From Lampris incognitus (taxonomy: Eukaryota; Chordata; Actinopteri; Lampriformes; Lampridae), in NCBI RefSeq assembly GCF_029633865.1, contig NC_079222.1:30393311-30457310 (forward strand): a stretch of 64,000 nucleotides of DNA, written 5' to 3'. Shown here in pieces: positions 11,643 to 22,634 of the stretch. The stretch's first letter is position 1. Each line of letters begins with the position of its first letter. The notes under the pieces are model-generated. The model ran no database searches and had not been told where the DNA came from. It saw only the letters and a program-made list of their open reading frames with translations. The position numbers were made by a program, and so were the translations under genes.

Positions 11643-11713
11643 CTGGATGTATGAGGGTTGAACTCATTAACTTCAGATTATGAGACTGACACTACCTATT
11701 GCTCCAACAAACT
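11643..11713 (-). pseudogene. tRNA-Met(CAT) relic
   Basis: 71 bases, with two lost in the D arm. Anticodon arm TCAGTCTCATAATCTGA is exactly the canonical elongator sequence. Confidence 0.7.
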
Positions 11714-12067
11714 AGGGTAAAGTGCTCAGGTACAGTCACACAACAAGTGTAAAACTGCCCCCTAATTATCCGATGTCTCCAAGTGCGGTCTTGTTAAAGC
11801 ACCCCAAAGCCAGTAATATTCTAAGTGCTGTAAGCAATGGAAAATAACATGTGCTCATATCAAACCTCATATGAATTGCTTCTTTTTCAGCATTTGACAA
11901 GGCGTTTGTGTCAATTTGTTTCCACTGCTCTTCTATGTGCACCACATTTGATTGGAGTTGCTTGAGTGGGAGTTCATCAGGATATTAGCAACTGTGCATA
12001 CGTTTATAAAGAAACTTGAGCAGCTGCACTTTAGTTTAGTGAAGACTCCTCTAAAGTTTGAAACAAA

Positions 12068-12139
12068 TGCCTGAACAGGGACTTGACCCTGGATCCTTGG
12101 ATTAAAAGTGTAGAACTGTACCGTCTGAGGTACCCACGC
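12068..12139 (-). pseudogene. tRNA-Lys relic, first of a close pair
   Basis: 72 bases with many stem changes (for example loss of the anticodon stem). A second Lys copy begins only 98 bases further on. Confidence 0.7.
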
Positions 12140-12237
12140 GCTTCCAGTAAGACACTATAACTGTGAATACGTTTATAAAGGAAGTTTTGAGCAGCCTAAC
12201 TTCAGTTAATGAAGACTCCTGTGAAGTTTGAAACAAA

Positions 12238-12319
12238 CGCCTGAACAGGAACTTGAACCCTGGACCCTCAAAGTCTGAGGTTCTACCGTCTGAGGCTCTA
12301 CCGTCTGAGCTACCCAGGC
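12238..12319 (-). pseudogene. tRNA-Lys relic with internal duplication
   Basis: 82 bases. CTACCGTCTGAG of the D arm is present twice, and about six bases of the anticodon arm are missing, as in the copy at 5742. Confidence 0.78.
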
Positions 12320-13605
12320 CCTTCCAGTGACTTTAAATGCCCAAGAAATTGCTGATTGCTGAAATGTATCTCAAGTCAAATTTATCTGTATAGCCCTAAT
12401 TTATCATTTAGTCCCAGAGGCCTTTAGAATCAAAATTACTCTCTGTGCAATGTATGATGCCCCATATCCTCCGACCCCTGAAAAAAGGCCTTAACTGGAA
12501 AAACTTAACTGGGAAAAAAAATTGTTGTTTTTATTTATTTTATTCTGAACTTCCAACAAGTTCCAAATTGTAAACTTGGGCAAACAAAATCGGAAATCCA
12601 AAATGAAGAAACCTATAAATTACACTACACTCCCCCATCCAGTCTTCCTATAAATGTAAATTTTTTGGTCAAAAAATGAAAGCCAGCTTTTAAAAACCGA
12701 GAGTCCTTACTCGGTCTGAATAGGAGCAAGCCAACAGTTGTGAGACAGTAATCTACCATACAGCTCATCATTATCTCTCAAAGGTTGGAGACCAGATATA
12801 AGGAATCCATGTCGACTTATCTTTCTGGCAAGGTCACAACCCTTAGCTATGTTTCTCTTTGTCACCTAAGATTGTTTAATTTAGTATCATTGGTGCTGTC
12901 ATGAAAAAAAAAATGCTGACGTTTCTAGTGTGTGTCTTGTGTGCCTGCTGTAGTGTTTCTGCCTATTTCATGCTAACGCCGAAAGATTACCTTCAGTGTC
13001 GGTAGCTCTGGCCTTGTGTAAAAGCGAACATCAGCTGGCAGTGCTAGCTTTAAAGTAGCCGGTAATAGATTCGCCTTCTACTAGCGTGTTTTGTTTAATG
13101 GTGGCTGAGGGAAAAGCAAAAACAGAGAAACACTGTGCACTGAGGAGCAGACGCTGCATATCAGGCCACACAGCTGCTGCAGGGGAGCAATGCTACACTG
13201 CTGGACCAGGATAAACAAAGCTTCATGTGCGGATGTGGCAAACGCTAATGGGCTGACTGTAAGGCCAAGGCTCTAAGGTATCTGGAGTGTCAGTCACATT
13301 TAACCATATGGAACGAAGTCCCACTTGCTTCCGGATGGAGAGGCCTCTGTCAGAGAGACAACCTAACTAAGAGGAGAGCACAGCTAGAACAAGACATTTC
13401 AACACAGCTGCATAAGTTAGCAGTAAACGTCAAAGAGCTAAGCTGACTGGGAAAGAGCAAAGCAAACCTCTTCCTCATTTAGTGAGTATACGATTCTAAA
13501 GGATGCTAATAGACAAGGGATGAAATACACCAGTTTAATGTCATTTCACCGCACAACTATGACGTGAAATAACCCTACTGAATGGGGTTATTCGTTGTTG
13601 CGTGA
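12320..13605. repeat. Long Lys-Ala spacer
   Basis: AT-rich spacer holding the landmarks CCCCATATCC, GTCTGAATAGGAGCAAGCC and TGTTTAATTTAGTATCATTG, ending just upstream of tRNA-Ala in the recurrent GTGAAATAA(A)CCCTACTGAATGG. No gene recognised. Confidence 0.75.
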
Positions 13606-13678
13606 GGGGAATTAGCTCAAGTGGTGGAGCGCTCGCTTTGCATGCGAGAGGCAGCAGGATCGATGCCCGCATTCTCCA
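13606..13678 (+). tRNA. tRNA-Ala(TGC), near-intact
   Basis: 73 bases with anticodon TGC. Acceptor and anticodon stem are perfect; one T-stem mismatch (GCAGG/CCCGC). Confidence 0.82.
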
Positions 13679-14173
13679 GACGTGTTGGATGAGACCTGTC
13701 TGTGTTACGTTTGCGCAGGCCTCTTTAGACTGCAACAATTATTGTCAATATAACTGCAAGACTTATCTACTATACAGGGCTGCTACTCCAGTTCAGCATT
13801 GTGCTGTTTTTTAGATGGGTGTCACATAGGTATATGTCAAGCAAGCATACTTATTGCATTTCTACAACACTGAAATGAACTGTGACGACACGCTCTCAAT
13901 ATTTATGTAGATCAGTACTGTGAAGTGTAAATACGAGGCTTATGTTATGTATAAGGCTGCTAATCCAGTTTATCTATCCTGTGCAACTTTACTCTGATTT
14001 TAAAGAGATACAGCATGGTCACACAGGAAGATGTAATGGTATGGTGCAAGCAATGTTATTGTATTTCTAGAACACTGAAATGATCAGCAATAACGGGTTT
14101 GGACTTTCTGCTTGATCAGTAATCTGAAGACAAGAGTTCATGACACAAATCTACAGCGAGATATAACAACATT

Positions 14174-14246
14174 CTTGCTATATGAGGGTTGAACTCACTA
14201 ACTTCTGATTATGAGACTGACACATTGCCTACTGCTCCAACAAACT
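14174..14246 (-). pseudogene. tRNA-Met(CAT) relic
   Basis: 73 bases with CAT anticodon. Acceptor strands do not pair well. Confidence 0.68.
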
Positions 14247-14598
14247 AGGGTAAAGTGCTCAGGTACAGTCATACAACAAGTGTAAAACTGCCCCCTCATT
14301 ATCCAGTGTCTCCAAGTGCGGTCTTGTTAAAGCACCCCAAAGCCAGAAATATAAGTGTTGTAAGCAATGGGAAATAACATGTGCTCATATCAAACCTCAT
14401 ATGATTTGCCTCTTTTTCAGCATTTGACAAGGCGTTCATGTCAAGTTGTTTCCACTGCTCTTCTATGTGCTCCACATTTGATTGGAGTTGCTTGAGGAGG
14501 CGTTCATTAGGTCACTAGCAACTCTGCATACGTTTAGAAAGAAACTCTTGAGCAGCTGCACTTCAGTTAGTGAAGACTCCTCTGAAGTTTGAAACAAA

Positions 14599-14671
14599 TG
14601 CCTGAATAGGGACTTGAACCCTGGACCCTCAGATTAAAAGTCTGATGCTCTACCGTCTGAGCTACCCAGGC
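14599..14671 (-). tRNA. tRNA-Lys(TTT), near-intact
   Basis: Consensus except for the end of the T stem (CCCTA) and discriminator A instead of G. Confidence 0.85.
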
Positions 14672-14788
14672 CCTTCCAGTAACCCTAAACTCCAAGAAAT
14701 TGCTGATTGGTGAAATGTATCTCAAGTCAAAATTATCTGTATAGCCCTAAATTTTAATTTAGTCCTAGAGGGCTTTGAAATCACAATT

Positions 14789-15245
14789 CACCCTTCGCTA
14801 AACCACGCCCCGAAACACAGACTGTCCATTCACAGCGCAGCATAGGACAGGCTCCGACAGAGGTCCGACACTTTAATGGCGGCGCGCCGTTGACTCCGAT
14901 GCGAAAGTTTCAGATTTGCTTCATTTTCCAGCTGTTTGTGTGGACGTTTAGCTAGTTATGGTTACACGTTGTGCTTGGGCCACTTGTAACAGTGACACTC
15001 GTTACGCGGAGAGGTTGGAAGGAGATGTACTTTTTTTTCCCGAAACCAAAATCAAACCCTGAAAAGTGTAGGCTGTGGATAAAGCTATGTGGGCGTCCTC
15101 AAATTCCGTTGAACCCCTCCAAGATCAACAAGAACATCTTTGTCTGCTCCAAGGTAAGTAATTACTTTTATTATCCGTTAAAATAATGTTAAAGCTTGAC
15201 GGACTTAACAACAGCAACTAAGGGGGCGGGCCTTAGTTAAGGGTG
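14789..15245 (+). mobile_element. DNA transposon remnant with a THAP-domain first exon, copy 1
   Basis: The ends are imperfect inverted repeats (CACCCTTCGCTAAACCACGC against CACCCTTAACTAAGGCCCGC) flanked by AATT on both sides. Inside, from the ATG at 14957, the frame reads MVTRCAWATCNSDTRY, then shifts by one base in a T run and continues LWIKLCGRPQIPLNPSKINK...FVCSK, directly followed by a splice donor GTAAGTAATT. The C-x4-C start, the W and the final C-S-K before an intron (the expected H lying in the next exon) are the pattern of a THAP zinc finger. THAP domains are known in P-element-like and Kolobok-type transposases. At 457 bases the catalytic region is absent, so this is a non-autonomous or deleted copy. 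Confidence 0.78.
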
Positions 15246-16853
15246 AATTACTTTCTGTGCAATGTATGACGCCCCCTATCCTTCGACGTAACTAGAATTT
15301 TTTTTCTATTTCATTTATGTTGAACTTTCAACAAATTCCAAATTGTAAAAATGCACATACAAAATCGGAAATCCAAACAGGAGACACCTATAAATCCCAC
15401 TACCCTCCCCCATCAAGTCACCCCCATAAATGTCAATTTTGTGGGTCAAAAAATGAAAGCCAGTTATTAAAAACAAAGAGATGCAGGGAAGTGAAGCTGA
15501 GGCTGAGCATAAAAAAGCTATGGTTTCGTGTGAGGGAGGTCCGCTTCAACGGCCACATACTGTTGGCGGAGGGCCTCAAAGCTGATCCCGAGAAGGTCAG
15601 GGCAGTCCTGGACATGCCAAACCCCACGGATGCAAAAGGCGTTCAGCGGTGTGCCGGCTTCGTTAACTATTTATCGAGGTTCAGGCCCCGCTTGTCAGAG
15701 GTGTGTGAACCACTGAGAAGGGTGCTGGACAAAGATGTGCCGTGGCACTGGTTGCCCAAACATGATGCTGCTATGAAGGAAATCAAGACGCTGGTCACGG
15801 CGGTGCCAGTACTACGTTACTATGATGTCAGCAAGCCAGTCACCATACAGAGCGACTCCAGTCAGACCGGTTTGGACTGCAGAGACCGACCACCGCCCGC
15901 TGGTGTCAATCTTCACTAAGCCCCTTCTCAGTGCACCAAAGCGCCTTCAAAGCATGCTCCTCACACTTCAGAACTACTGCCTCACGGTGATGTACAAGCC
16001 AGGCCCTGAAATGTGCATAAGTGACACGCTAAGCAGAGCCACCACCCCGCCACAGAGAACGGACACTCAGTACAGACGTGAAATGGTCTGCAGCATGCAG
16101 CAGGTGCAGTACGACACGGCAGCCATTCAGCAAGCAGACTATCTAAACGTCACCAGCCAACGCCTCGCACAGATTCGAAAACACACAGAGGAGGATGTGT
16201 GTCTTCAAACACTCAAGTCGGTCATGCTGGAGGGATGGCCAGAACACAAAGAGGAGAGCCCCACAGCCGTCAGAGAATACGTGGCCATCAGAGATGAAAG
16301 GAGCCAGCGTGTCATCATTCCGAAAGCTATGCGTCCTGAGATGCTGAAACGGATTCACTACAATCACATGGGGGGGTGAGGCTTACTATGGACAGGCCCG
16401 GGATCCTCTCTACTGGCCAAATATGCAGGGGGAAATCAAAGACTATGTGCAGCAGTGCTCAGTGTGTAACGAGTATGCGCGCAAGCAACAGAAAGAGACT
16501 ATGATGTCACACCCGCTCCCTACACGTCCCTGGCAGCTGGTGAGCATGGACTTGTTCAGCTACGCAAGGCAGGACTTCCTGCTCATGGTGGATCACTATT
16601 CAGACTTCTGGGAGATTGATCCCAGACCTGTCGGCAGAAACGACCATTCGAAGGTGCAAGGAGAGGAGGTGCAAGGAGAGTTGTGGAGAGTTTCGGGCGT
16701 TTGCGAGGGAGTGGGGCTTCGAACATGTCATGTCCTCCCCGAGACACCCGAAAGCTAACGGCAAAGCAGAGTCTGCAGTGAAGATTGTGAAAGGCCTATG
16801 CAGAAAAGCAGAGCGTGCCGACGAGGACCCCCAGACCGGTCGCCTCCTCTTTA

Positions 16854-17518
16854 CGTGTCTATGGACACGCTTCTGCAAGTCACTTATACACGTATCTCAC
16901 AGATGCCGCTAGGGGCGCCCTGTAGCCCACTAGGTCTGTCATGACCATGGTCATGACGCAATAGAATGTCAAAAATATTGAACAAAGATGGCGGAGCGAT
17001 GCGAAGCGAAGCGAATGTTCTTAATATGTGAGTCGTAGCTAAATTTGCTATCTTCAAATTATTTTTTGAAGCAGAGATGTACCACATTATTGAACTAACG
17101 TTATATGTATGGTGTTTACAATTTAGGAATAAATGTGAGCTAAATAAACGAATTGTCAATGCAATCTCAATAAATTAGTCCCCACGATTTTGCATGCGAT
17201 TTACCGAAAAACAATCGGAGTCTGGTAATGATGAGTTTGTAATCCAGTAAAATGGTGCGCAAATCTAGCTGTGGGGCAACAGCCAATTCTATAAAAAGGA
17301 TGTCTAAATTAAAATTTTACTTAAATATGTATTAGATGTAACATTACCTTGTGTGGTGGAGAAATTGTGGTGAATCCCGACCGATACAGCTCTGCCTAGA
17401 CCTAGAAGACAGGATTGCGCCCCCAGTGGCCAGAAAACGGGATTGCGGCCCCAGTGGCAACTAATACGTGTCCATTTACACGTATTTCGCTCTCGCAAAA
17501 ACGTGTCCTCTGACACGT
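16854..17518. mobile_element. MITE nested in the Gypsy fossil, TA target (Tc1/mariner-like?)
   Basis: The two ends are long inverted repeats of roughly 75-100 bases with diverged internal parts. Both begin CGTGTC and soon read GGACACG, then share TACACGTAT- and GCCRCT-like stretches. Flanking dinucleotides are TA on both sides, as expected for the Tc1/mariner superfamily. About 665 bases, AT-rich inside, no coding frame. Confidence 0.65.
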
Positions 17519-17819
17519 ACGTATTGTGATGTAGTGTTGTTTAAAACACACACACACACACGGGACTGTGGACATTTAATTAAAAAAAACTGTGATGTTC
17601 ACTTCTAATGTTCTTATTCAGTGGTTTTGTGGATGCTCTGATGCTACCATTTTGTTGTTATTGTTCTGCAAAGGTTTTGGTTGATATTGACTTGCTGTCT
17701 CTTCTTGATGCACTATTTCCATTGCACTATTTTAATATTGGGACATGAGTACTAATGTTCTAATGGCTAACACTATCCATTATATTGTTTGGTATTGTAT
17801 TCTACGAAAGGAAGGGAGA

Positions 17820-17992
17820 TGTTGTAGGGTAATGTTATGCAGCCAACAGCTCCCCCTGGGGGGCACTGATTTAAGTATACTTGCCTTGTGTAACATGCCT
17901 CAGTTCTGTTATGGGCACAGCCGGTGAATACACGTTAATAAGAGACACAGCCCGACTCTGTCTGTTATTCATATGCACCTACACTTGCAACA
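17820..17992 (+). mobile_element. 3' LTR of the Gypsy fossil
   Basis: A 173-base segment starting TGTTGTAGGG and ending TTGCAACA, so the tips TGTTG/CAACA are inverted. It follows directly on the purine tract AAAGGAAGGGAGA, the expected polypurine primer site. Array sequence resumes right after it. The matching 5' LTR is not in the window. Confidence 0.75.
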
Positions 17993-18094
17993 ATGGTCTT
18001 AGCCAAGGGATGAAAAACACTTGTTCAATTCCATTTCGCTGCACAACTGACGTGAAATAAACCCTACTGAATGGGGTTCTTTGTTGTTGTGTGA

Positions 18095-18166
18095 GGGGAA
18101 TTAGCTCAAGTGGTAGAGCGCTGCTTTGCATGCGAGAGGCAGCGGGATCGATGCCCGCATTCTCCA
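18095..18166 (+). pseudogene. tRNA-Ala(TGC) with one-base loss
   Basis: 72 bases: one C of the anticodon stem is missing (GCGCTGCTTTGCATGC). Everything else matches the consensus. Confidence 0.75.
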
Positions 18167-18639
18167 GAAGAGTTGGATGAGACTTGTCTGGGCTACATTT
18201 ACGCAGGCCTCTTAAGACTACAACAATTATTGTCACTTTAACTTCAAGACTTACCTATTATACAGGGCTGCCAATCCAGTTAAGCTTAGCCAGCAATTCG
18301 CTATTTTGTAGATGGATGTCACATAGATATATTTTAAGCAAGCATACATATTGTATTTCTACAACACTGAAATAAACTCTGACACCAGGCTTTATGTAGA
18401 TCAGTACTGTGACATGTAACTACGAGATGTATGTTCCATATAAGACTCCTAATCCAGTTTATCTATCCAGCGCAATTTTACTCTGATTTTAAAGAGATGT
18501 AATGGTATTGGAAAAGAATCGTTATTGTATTTATAGAACATTGAAATGATCAGCAATAACGGGTTTGGACACTCTGCTTGATCAGTAATCTGAAGCTAAG
18601 AGTTCATGACACAAATCTACAGCGAAATATAAAACCATT

Positions 18640-18713
18640 CAGGCTGTATGAGGGTTGAACTCACTAAATTCAGATTAATGAGACTGACGCACTGCCTACT
18701 GCTCCAACACACT
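18640..18713 (-). pseudogene. tRNA-Met(CAT) relic
   Basis: 74 bases, with an extra base beside the anticodon (TCATTAATC). Confidence 0.68.
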
Positions 18714-19083
18714 AGGGTACAGTGCTCAGGTACTGTCACAGAACAAGTGTAAAACTGTCCCCTAATTATCCAATGTCTTCAAGTGCGGTCTTGTTAAAGC
18801 ACCTCAAAGCCAGTAATATAAGTGTTGTAAGCAATGGGAAATAACATGTGCTCATATCAAACCTCATATGAATTGTGACATAATCGAAGGGCTTCTTTTT
18901 CAGCATATTTGACAAGGCGTTTATATCACTTGGTTTCCACTGCTCTTCTATGTGCACCACATTTGATTGGAGTTGCTTGAGTAGAAGTTCATCGGGCCAC
19001 TAGCAACTGTGCATACGTTTATAAAGAAAGTCTTGAGCAGCCTCACTTTAGTTAATGAAGACTCCTCAGATGTTTTAAACAAA

Positions 19084-19156
19084 CGCCTGAACAGGGACTT
19101 GAACCCTGGACCCTCAGATTAAAAGTCTGATGCTCTACCGTCTGAGCTACCCAGGC
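19084..19156 (-). tRNA. tRNA-Lys(TTT), consensus
   Basis: Identical to the family consensus at every position. Internal A box (TAGCTCAGACGG) and B box (GGTTCAAGTCC) are intact. Confidence 0.92.
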
Positions 19157-19283
19157 CCTTCCTGTAACCTTAAGTGCCCAAGAAATTGCTGATTGCTGAA
19201 ATGTATCTCAAGTCAAATGTATCTGTATAGCCCTAACTTATAAGTTAGTCACCGAGGGCTTTGAAATCACAATTACTTTCTGT

Positions 19284-19637
19284 CAGTAACGTCTAGTGAG
19301 GTCCATGGCTGGGTAGACAGTGAACTATATTTATTTGTGCCAGAGAGAGGCACAAGCAGACTCTGCCCCAGCAGCCTGCATTCACGAATGCTAGCTTTGG
19401 GAGCAAGCTATCCTATACTTGTTGTTTTGTCAATAAAAGGCATAGGGCATGCCTTTTATTGACAAAACAACAAGTTTTACATGATTTTTTTTGGATTATT
19501 CTTTACAGAAATCTTAACAAATTAAAGTTAAAAAAATAAAAATAAATTTTGGGTAACTATCATGATATTTTTTTTCTTCTTCTTATTAGCCTGGGTGAGG
19601 CACTACCTCCCCTGCCTCCCCTGACTACGCATCACTG
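19284..19637. mobile_element. hAT-family MITE, complete copy
   Basis: Starts CAGTAACGTCTAGTGAGG and ends CTGACTACGCATCACTG, with imperfect inverted tips. It is flanked on both sides by the 8-base duplication CTTTCTGT (19276-19283, 19638-19645), the hAT hallmark. 354 bases, no transposase. It contains a 27-base perfect inverted repeat (19417-19443 with 19449-19475). Confidence 0.88.
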
Positions 19638-19645
19638 CTTTCTGT

Positions 19646-20820
19646 CCAATGTATGACACCCCCTATCCTTTGACCCTCGATTCAGATGAGGAAAAACGTA
19701 ACTGGGGAAAAAAACGTTTTGTTTTTTTTTTCATTTATTTTGAACTTTCAACAAATTCCAAATTGTAAACTTGTGCATACAAAATCGGAAATCCAAACAG
19801 GAGACACATATAAATCCAACTACCCTCCCCAATCAAGTCACCCCCATAAATGTCATTTTTTTGGGTTAAAAGATGAAAGTCAGTTAGCAAAAACCAAGAG
19901 TCCTTGCTCGGTCTGAATAGGAGCAAGCCAACAGTTGTGAGACAGTAATCTACCGTAGAGCTTATCATTATCCCTCAAGGGTAGGGGACCAGATACAATG
20001 AGTACATGTCGACTCATCTTTCTGGCAAGGTCACAAGTCTTAGCTATGTTTTTGTTTGTCACCTAAGATGTTTAATTCAGTATCATTGGTGTTGACATGA
20101 AAAAAAATTGAGTTTCTCGTGTGTGCGTTATGTGCCTTGCTGTACTGTTTCTGCCTGTCATGCCAGCACCCTAAGATTACCTTCAATGTCGGTACCTCTG
20201 GCCTTAGGTAAAAGCGAGCATCAGCTGGCCATGCTAGGTTTAAAGTAGCCGGCAATAGATTCGCCTACTACTATCATGTTTTGTTTAATGGTGGCTGAGA
20301 GGACAAGCTAATACTGAGAAACACTGTGCACTGAGGAGGAGAGACTGCAAATCAGTCCGTACAGTTGGTGCAGAAGAGCACTCCTAACCCTGTAGAACCA
20401 GGATAAACAAAGCTTCATTTGCTGATGTGGCTAAGCTATCATTCGCGCTGTCGCAAACCTAATGAGCTGACTTTAAGTCTAAGGCTCTAAGGTATCTGGA
20501 GTGTCAGTCACATTTAACCCTATGGAACGAAGTTCTACTTGCTCATGGACGGACAAGTCTCTGTAAGAGAGACAACCTAGCTAAGAGGAGAGCACAGCCA
20601 GAACAAGACATTTCAACACAGCTAGATAAGTTAGCAGTAAACGTCAAAGAGCTAAGGTAACTGGGAAAGAGCCAAGCCAACCTCTGCCTCATTTAGTGAC
20701 TATACGACTTTAATGAATGCTCATAGCCAAGGGATGAAAAACACAAGTTTAATTTCATTTCGCCACACAACTATGACGTGAAATAAACCCTACTGAATGG
20801 GGTTCTTCGTTGTTGCGTGA
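19646..20820. repeat. Long Lys-Ala spacer
   Basis: The best-preserved full spacer. It carries all the shared landmarks up to the GTGAAATAAACCCTACTGAA block before tRNA-Ala. No gene recognised. Confidence 0.75.
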
Positions 20821-20884
20821 GGGGAATTAGCTCAAGTGGTAGAGCGCTCGTTTCGCATGCGAGAAACAGCGGGCTCGATGCCCG
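20821..20884 (+). pseudogene. tRNA-Ala(CGC) split by an insertion
   Basis: The first 64 bases of the gene (acceptor 5' strand to T arm CCCG) are followed by a 158-base insertion; the rest (CACACTCCA) resumes after 21,046. The D arm and T arm are good, so this was a fairly sound gene before the hit. Confidence 0.85.
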
Positions 20885-21042
20885 TGTAACGTGCATGGAT
20901 AAGTAGACCTGTCAGACCTTGGCTAACAGGTCAGACCCTTTAGTGATCACCTTCACAGTTATACAGTGAATCCTGTGCACGAAACAAACACACATCACTA
21001 ATTTTAAACACAAAATGTGACCATACATTTGTGTGTGTCACA
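20885..21042. mobile_element. Solo-LTR-like fossil inserted in tRNA-Ala
   Basis: A 158-base segment beginning TGTAACG and ending GTCACA, flanked by CCCG on both sides. A 5'-TG...CA-3' element with a 4-base duplication fits a solo LTR. Family unknown. A short non-autonomous element of another kind cannot be excluded. Confidence 0.6.
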
Positions 21043-22634
21043 CCCGCACACTCCAGAGAAGTTAGATGAGACTTGTCTGTGTTATGTTTGCGCAGACCTC
21101 TTAAGACTACAACAATTAATGTCACATTAACTACAAGACTTAACTACTATGCAGGGCTGCCAATCCAGTTCAGCTTTGACAGCATTTTGCTGTTTTGTAG
21201 ATGGATGTGACATAGGTATATCTTAAGCAAGCATACTTATTGTATTTCTACAACACTGAAATGAACTGTGACGACAGGCTTTCAATATTTATGGAGATCA
21301 GCACTGTGAAGTGTAACTACGAGATTTATCTTCCTTATAAGGCTGCTATTCCTGACACTCTTCTCCACCCACTCCATCCTGCCTGCACTCTTTTCTTCAC
21401 CTCTCTTCTGCATTCCCCGTTACTTTGGACAGTTGACCCCAAGTGTTCAAACTCATATGTCTTCGTCACCTCTACTCCTTGTATCCTCACCATTTCGCGG
21501 TCCTCCGTCTCATTCGCGCATATGTATTTCGTCTTGCTCCTACTGACTTTCATTCCTCTTCTCTCCAGTGCATTCCTCCACCTCTCCAGGCTCCCCTCAA
21601 CCTGCACCATACTCTCACTACAGATCACAATGTCATCTGCAAACATCATCGTCCACGGAGACTCCTGCCTGATGTCGTCCGTCAACCTGTCCATCACCAT
21701 TGCAAACAAGAAAGGGCTCAAAGCCAATCCTTGATGTAATCCCACCTCCACCTTGAACCAATCTGTCATTCCAACCGCACAACTCACCATCGTCACACTT
21801 CCCTCATAAAATCCTGCACCACTCCTGCATACTTCTCTGCAACTTCCGACTTCCTCATACAATACCACACCTCCTCTCTCGGCACCCTGTCGTATGCCTT
21901 CTCTTAATCTTCAAAGACACAATGTAACTCCTTCTGACCTTCTCTATACTTCTCAATCAACATTCTCAAAGTAAACATCGCATCTGTGGTGCTCTTTCGT
22001 GGCATGAAACCATACTGCTGCTGGCTAATCATCACCTCTCCTCTTAACCTAGCTTCTATTACTCTTTCCCATATCTTCATGCTGTGGCTGATCAACTTTA
22101 GATCTCTGTAGTTGCTACAGTTCTGCACGTCGCCCTTGCTCTTGAAAATCGGTACCAGTATACTTCTTCTCTATTCCTCAGGCATTCTCTCACTTTACAA
22201 GATTGTGTTAAACAATCTAGTTAGAAATTGGGTGAAGAAGAGTGTCAGGAGTGATTTGCGACAGAAGGTTACAAGCAAGAGTTAAAGGGAAGGTTTAGAA
22301 GACGATTGAGAGACCAGCTATGTTATATGGTTTGGAGATAGTGACACTGACGAAAAGACAGGAGTCGGAACTGGAGGAGGCAGAATTGAAGATGCTAACA
22401 TTTGCATTGGGAGTGACGAAGAAGGACAGAATTAGGAATGATTACATTAGAGGGACGGCTCAAATTGGACGGTTTGGCAACAAAGCAAGAGAGGCAAGAT
22501 TGAGATGGTTTGGACATGTGTGGAGGAGAAATGCTGGGTATATAGGGAGAAGAATGCTGAATATGGAGCTGCCAAGGAAGAGGAAAAAAGGAAGGCCAAA
22601 GAGGAGGTTTATCGATATGGTGAGGGAAGACATG

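Larger units (their letters stand above)
15481..17992 (+). mobile_element. Gypsy-type LTR retrotransposon fossil, 5'-truncated
   Basis: Parts, in order: a stretch like the end of a reverse transcriptase and RNase H (LSRFRPRLSEVCEPLRRVL; TDHRPLVSIFTKPLLSAPKR), an integrase zinc-finger and core start (CSVCNEYARKQ; PWQLVSMDLF), a nested MITE, a purine-rich tract just before 17,820, and a 3' LTR. Gag, protease, the 5' LTR and much of pol are absent. It is broken at roughly four or five places besides the truncation and is not a working element. It lies within array spacer and is missing from the related block at 39 kb, so it arrived after that duplication. Confidence 0.85.

Noticed and set aside
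14957-15186. A host THAP-domain gene
   Set aside because: It has transposon-like inverted ends and AATT flanks, occurs twice at the same monomer position, and each copy is damaged, so it belongs to a transposon remnant.
17548-17562. (CA)n run as a functional element
   Set aside because: A very short dinucleotide run of the kind found throughout fish genomes.
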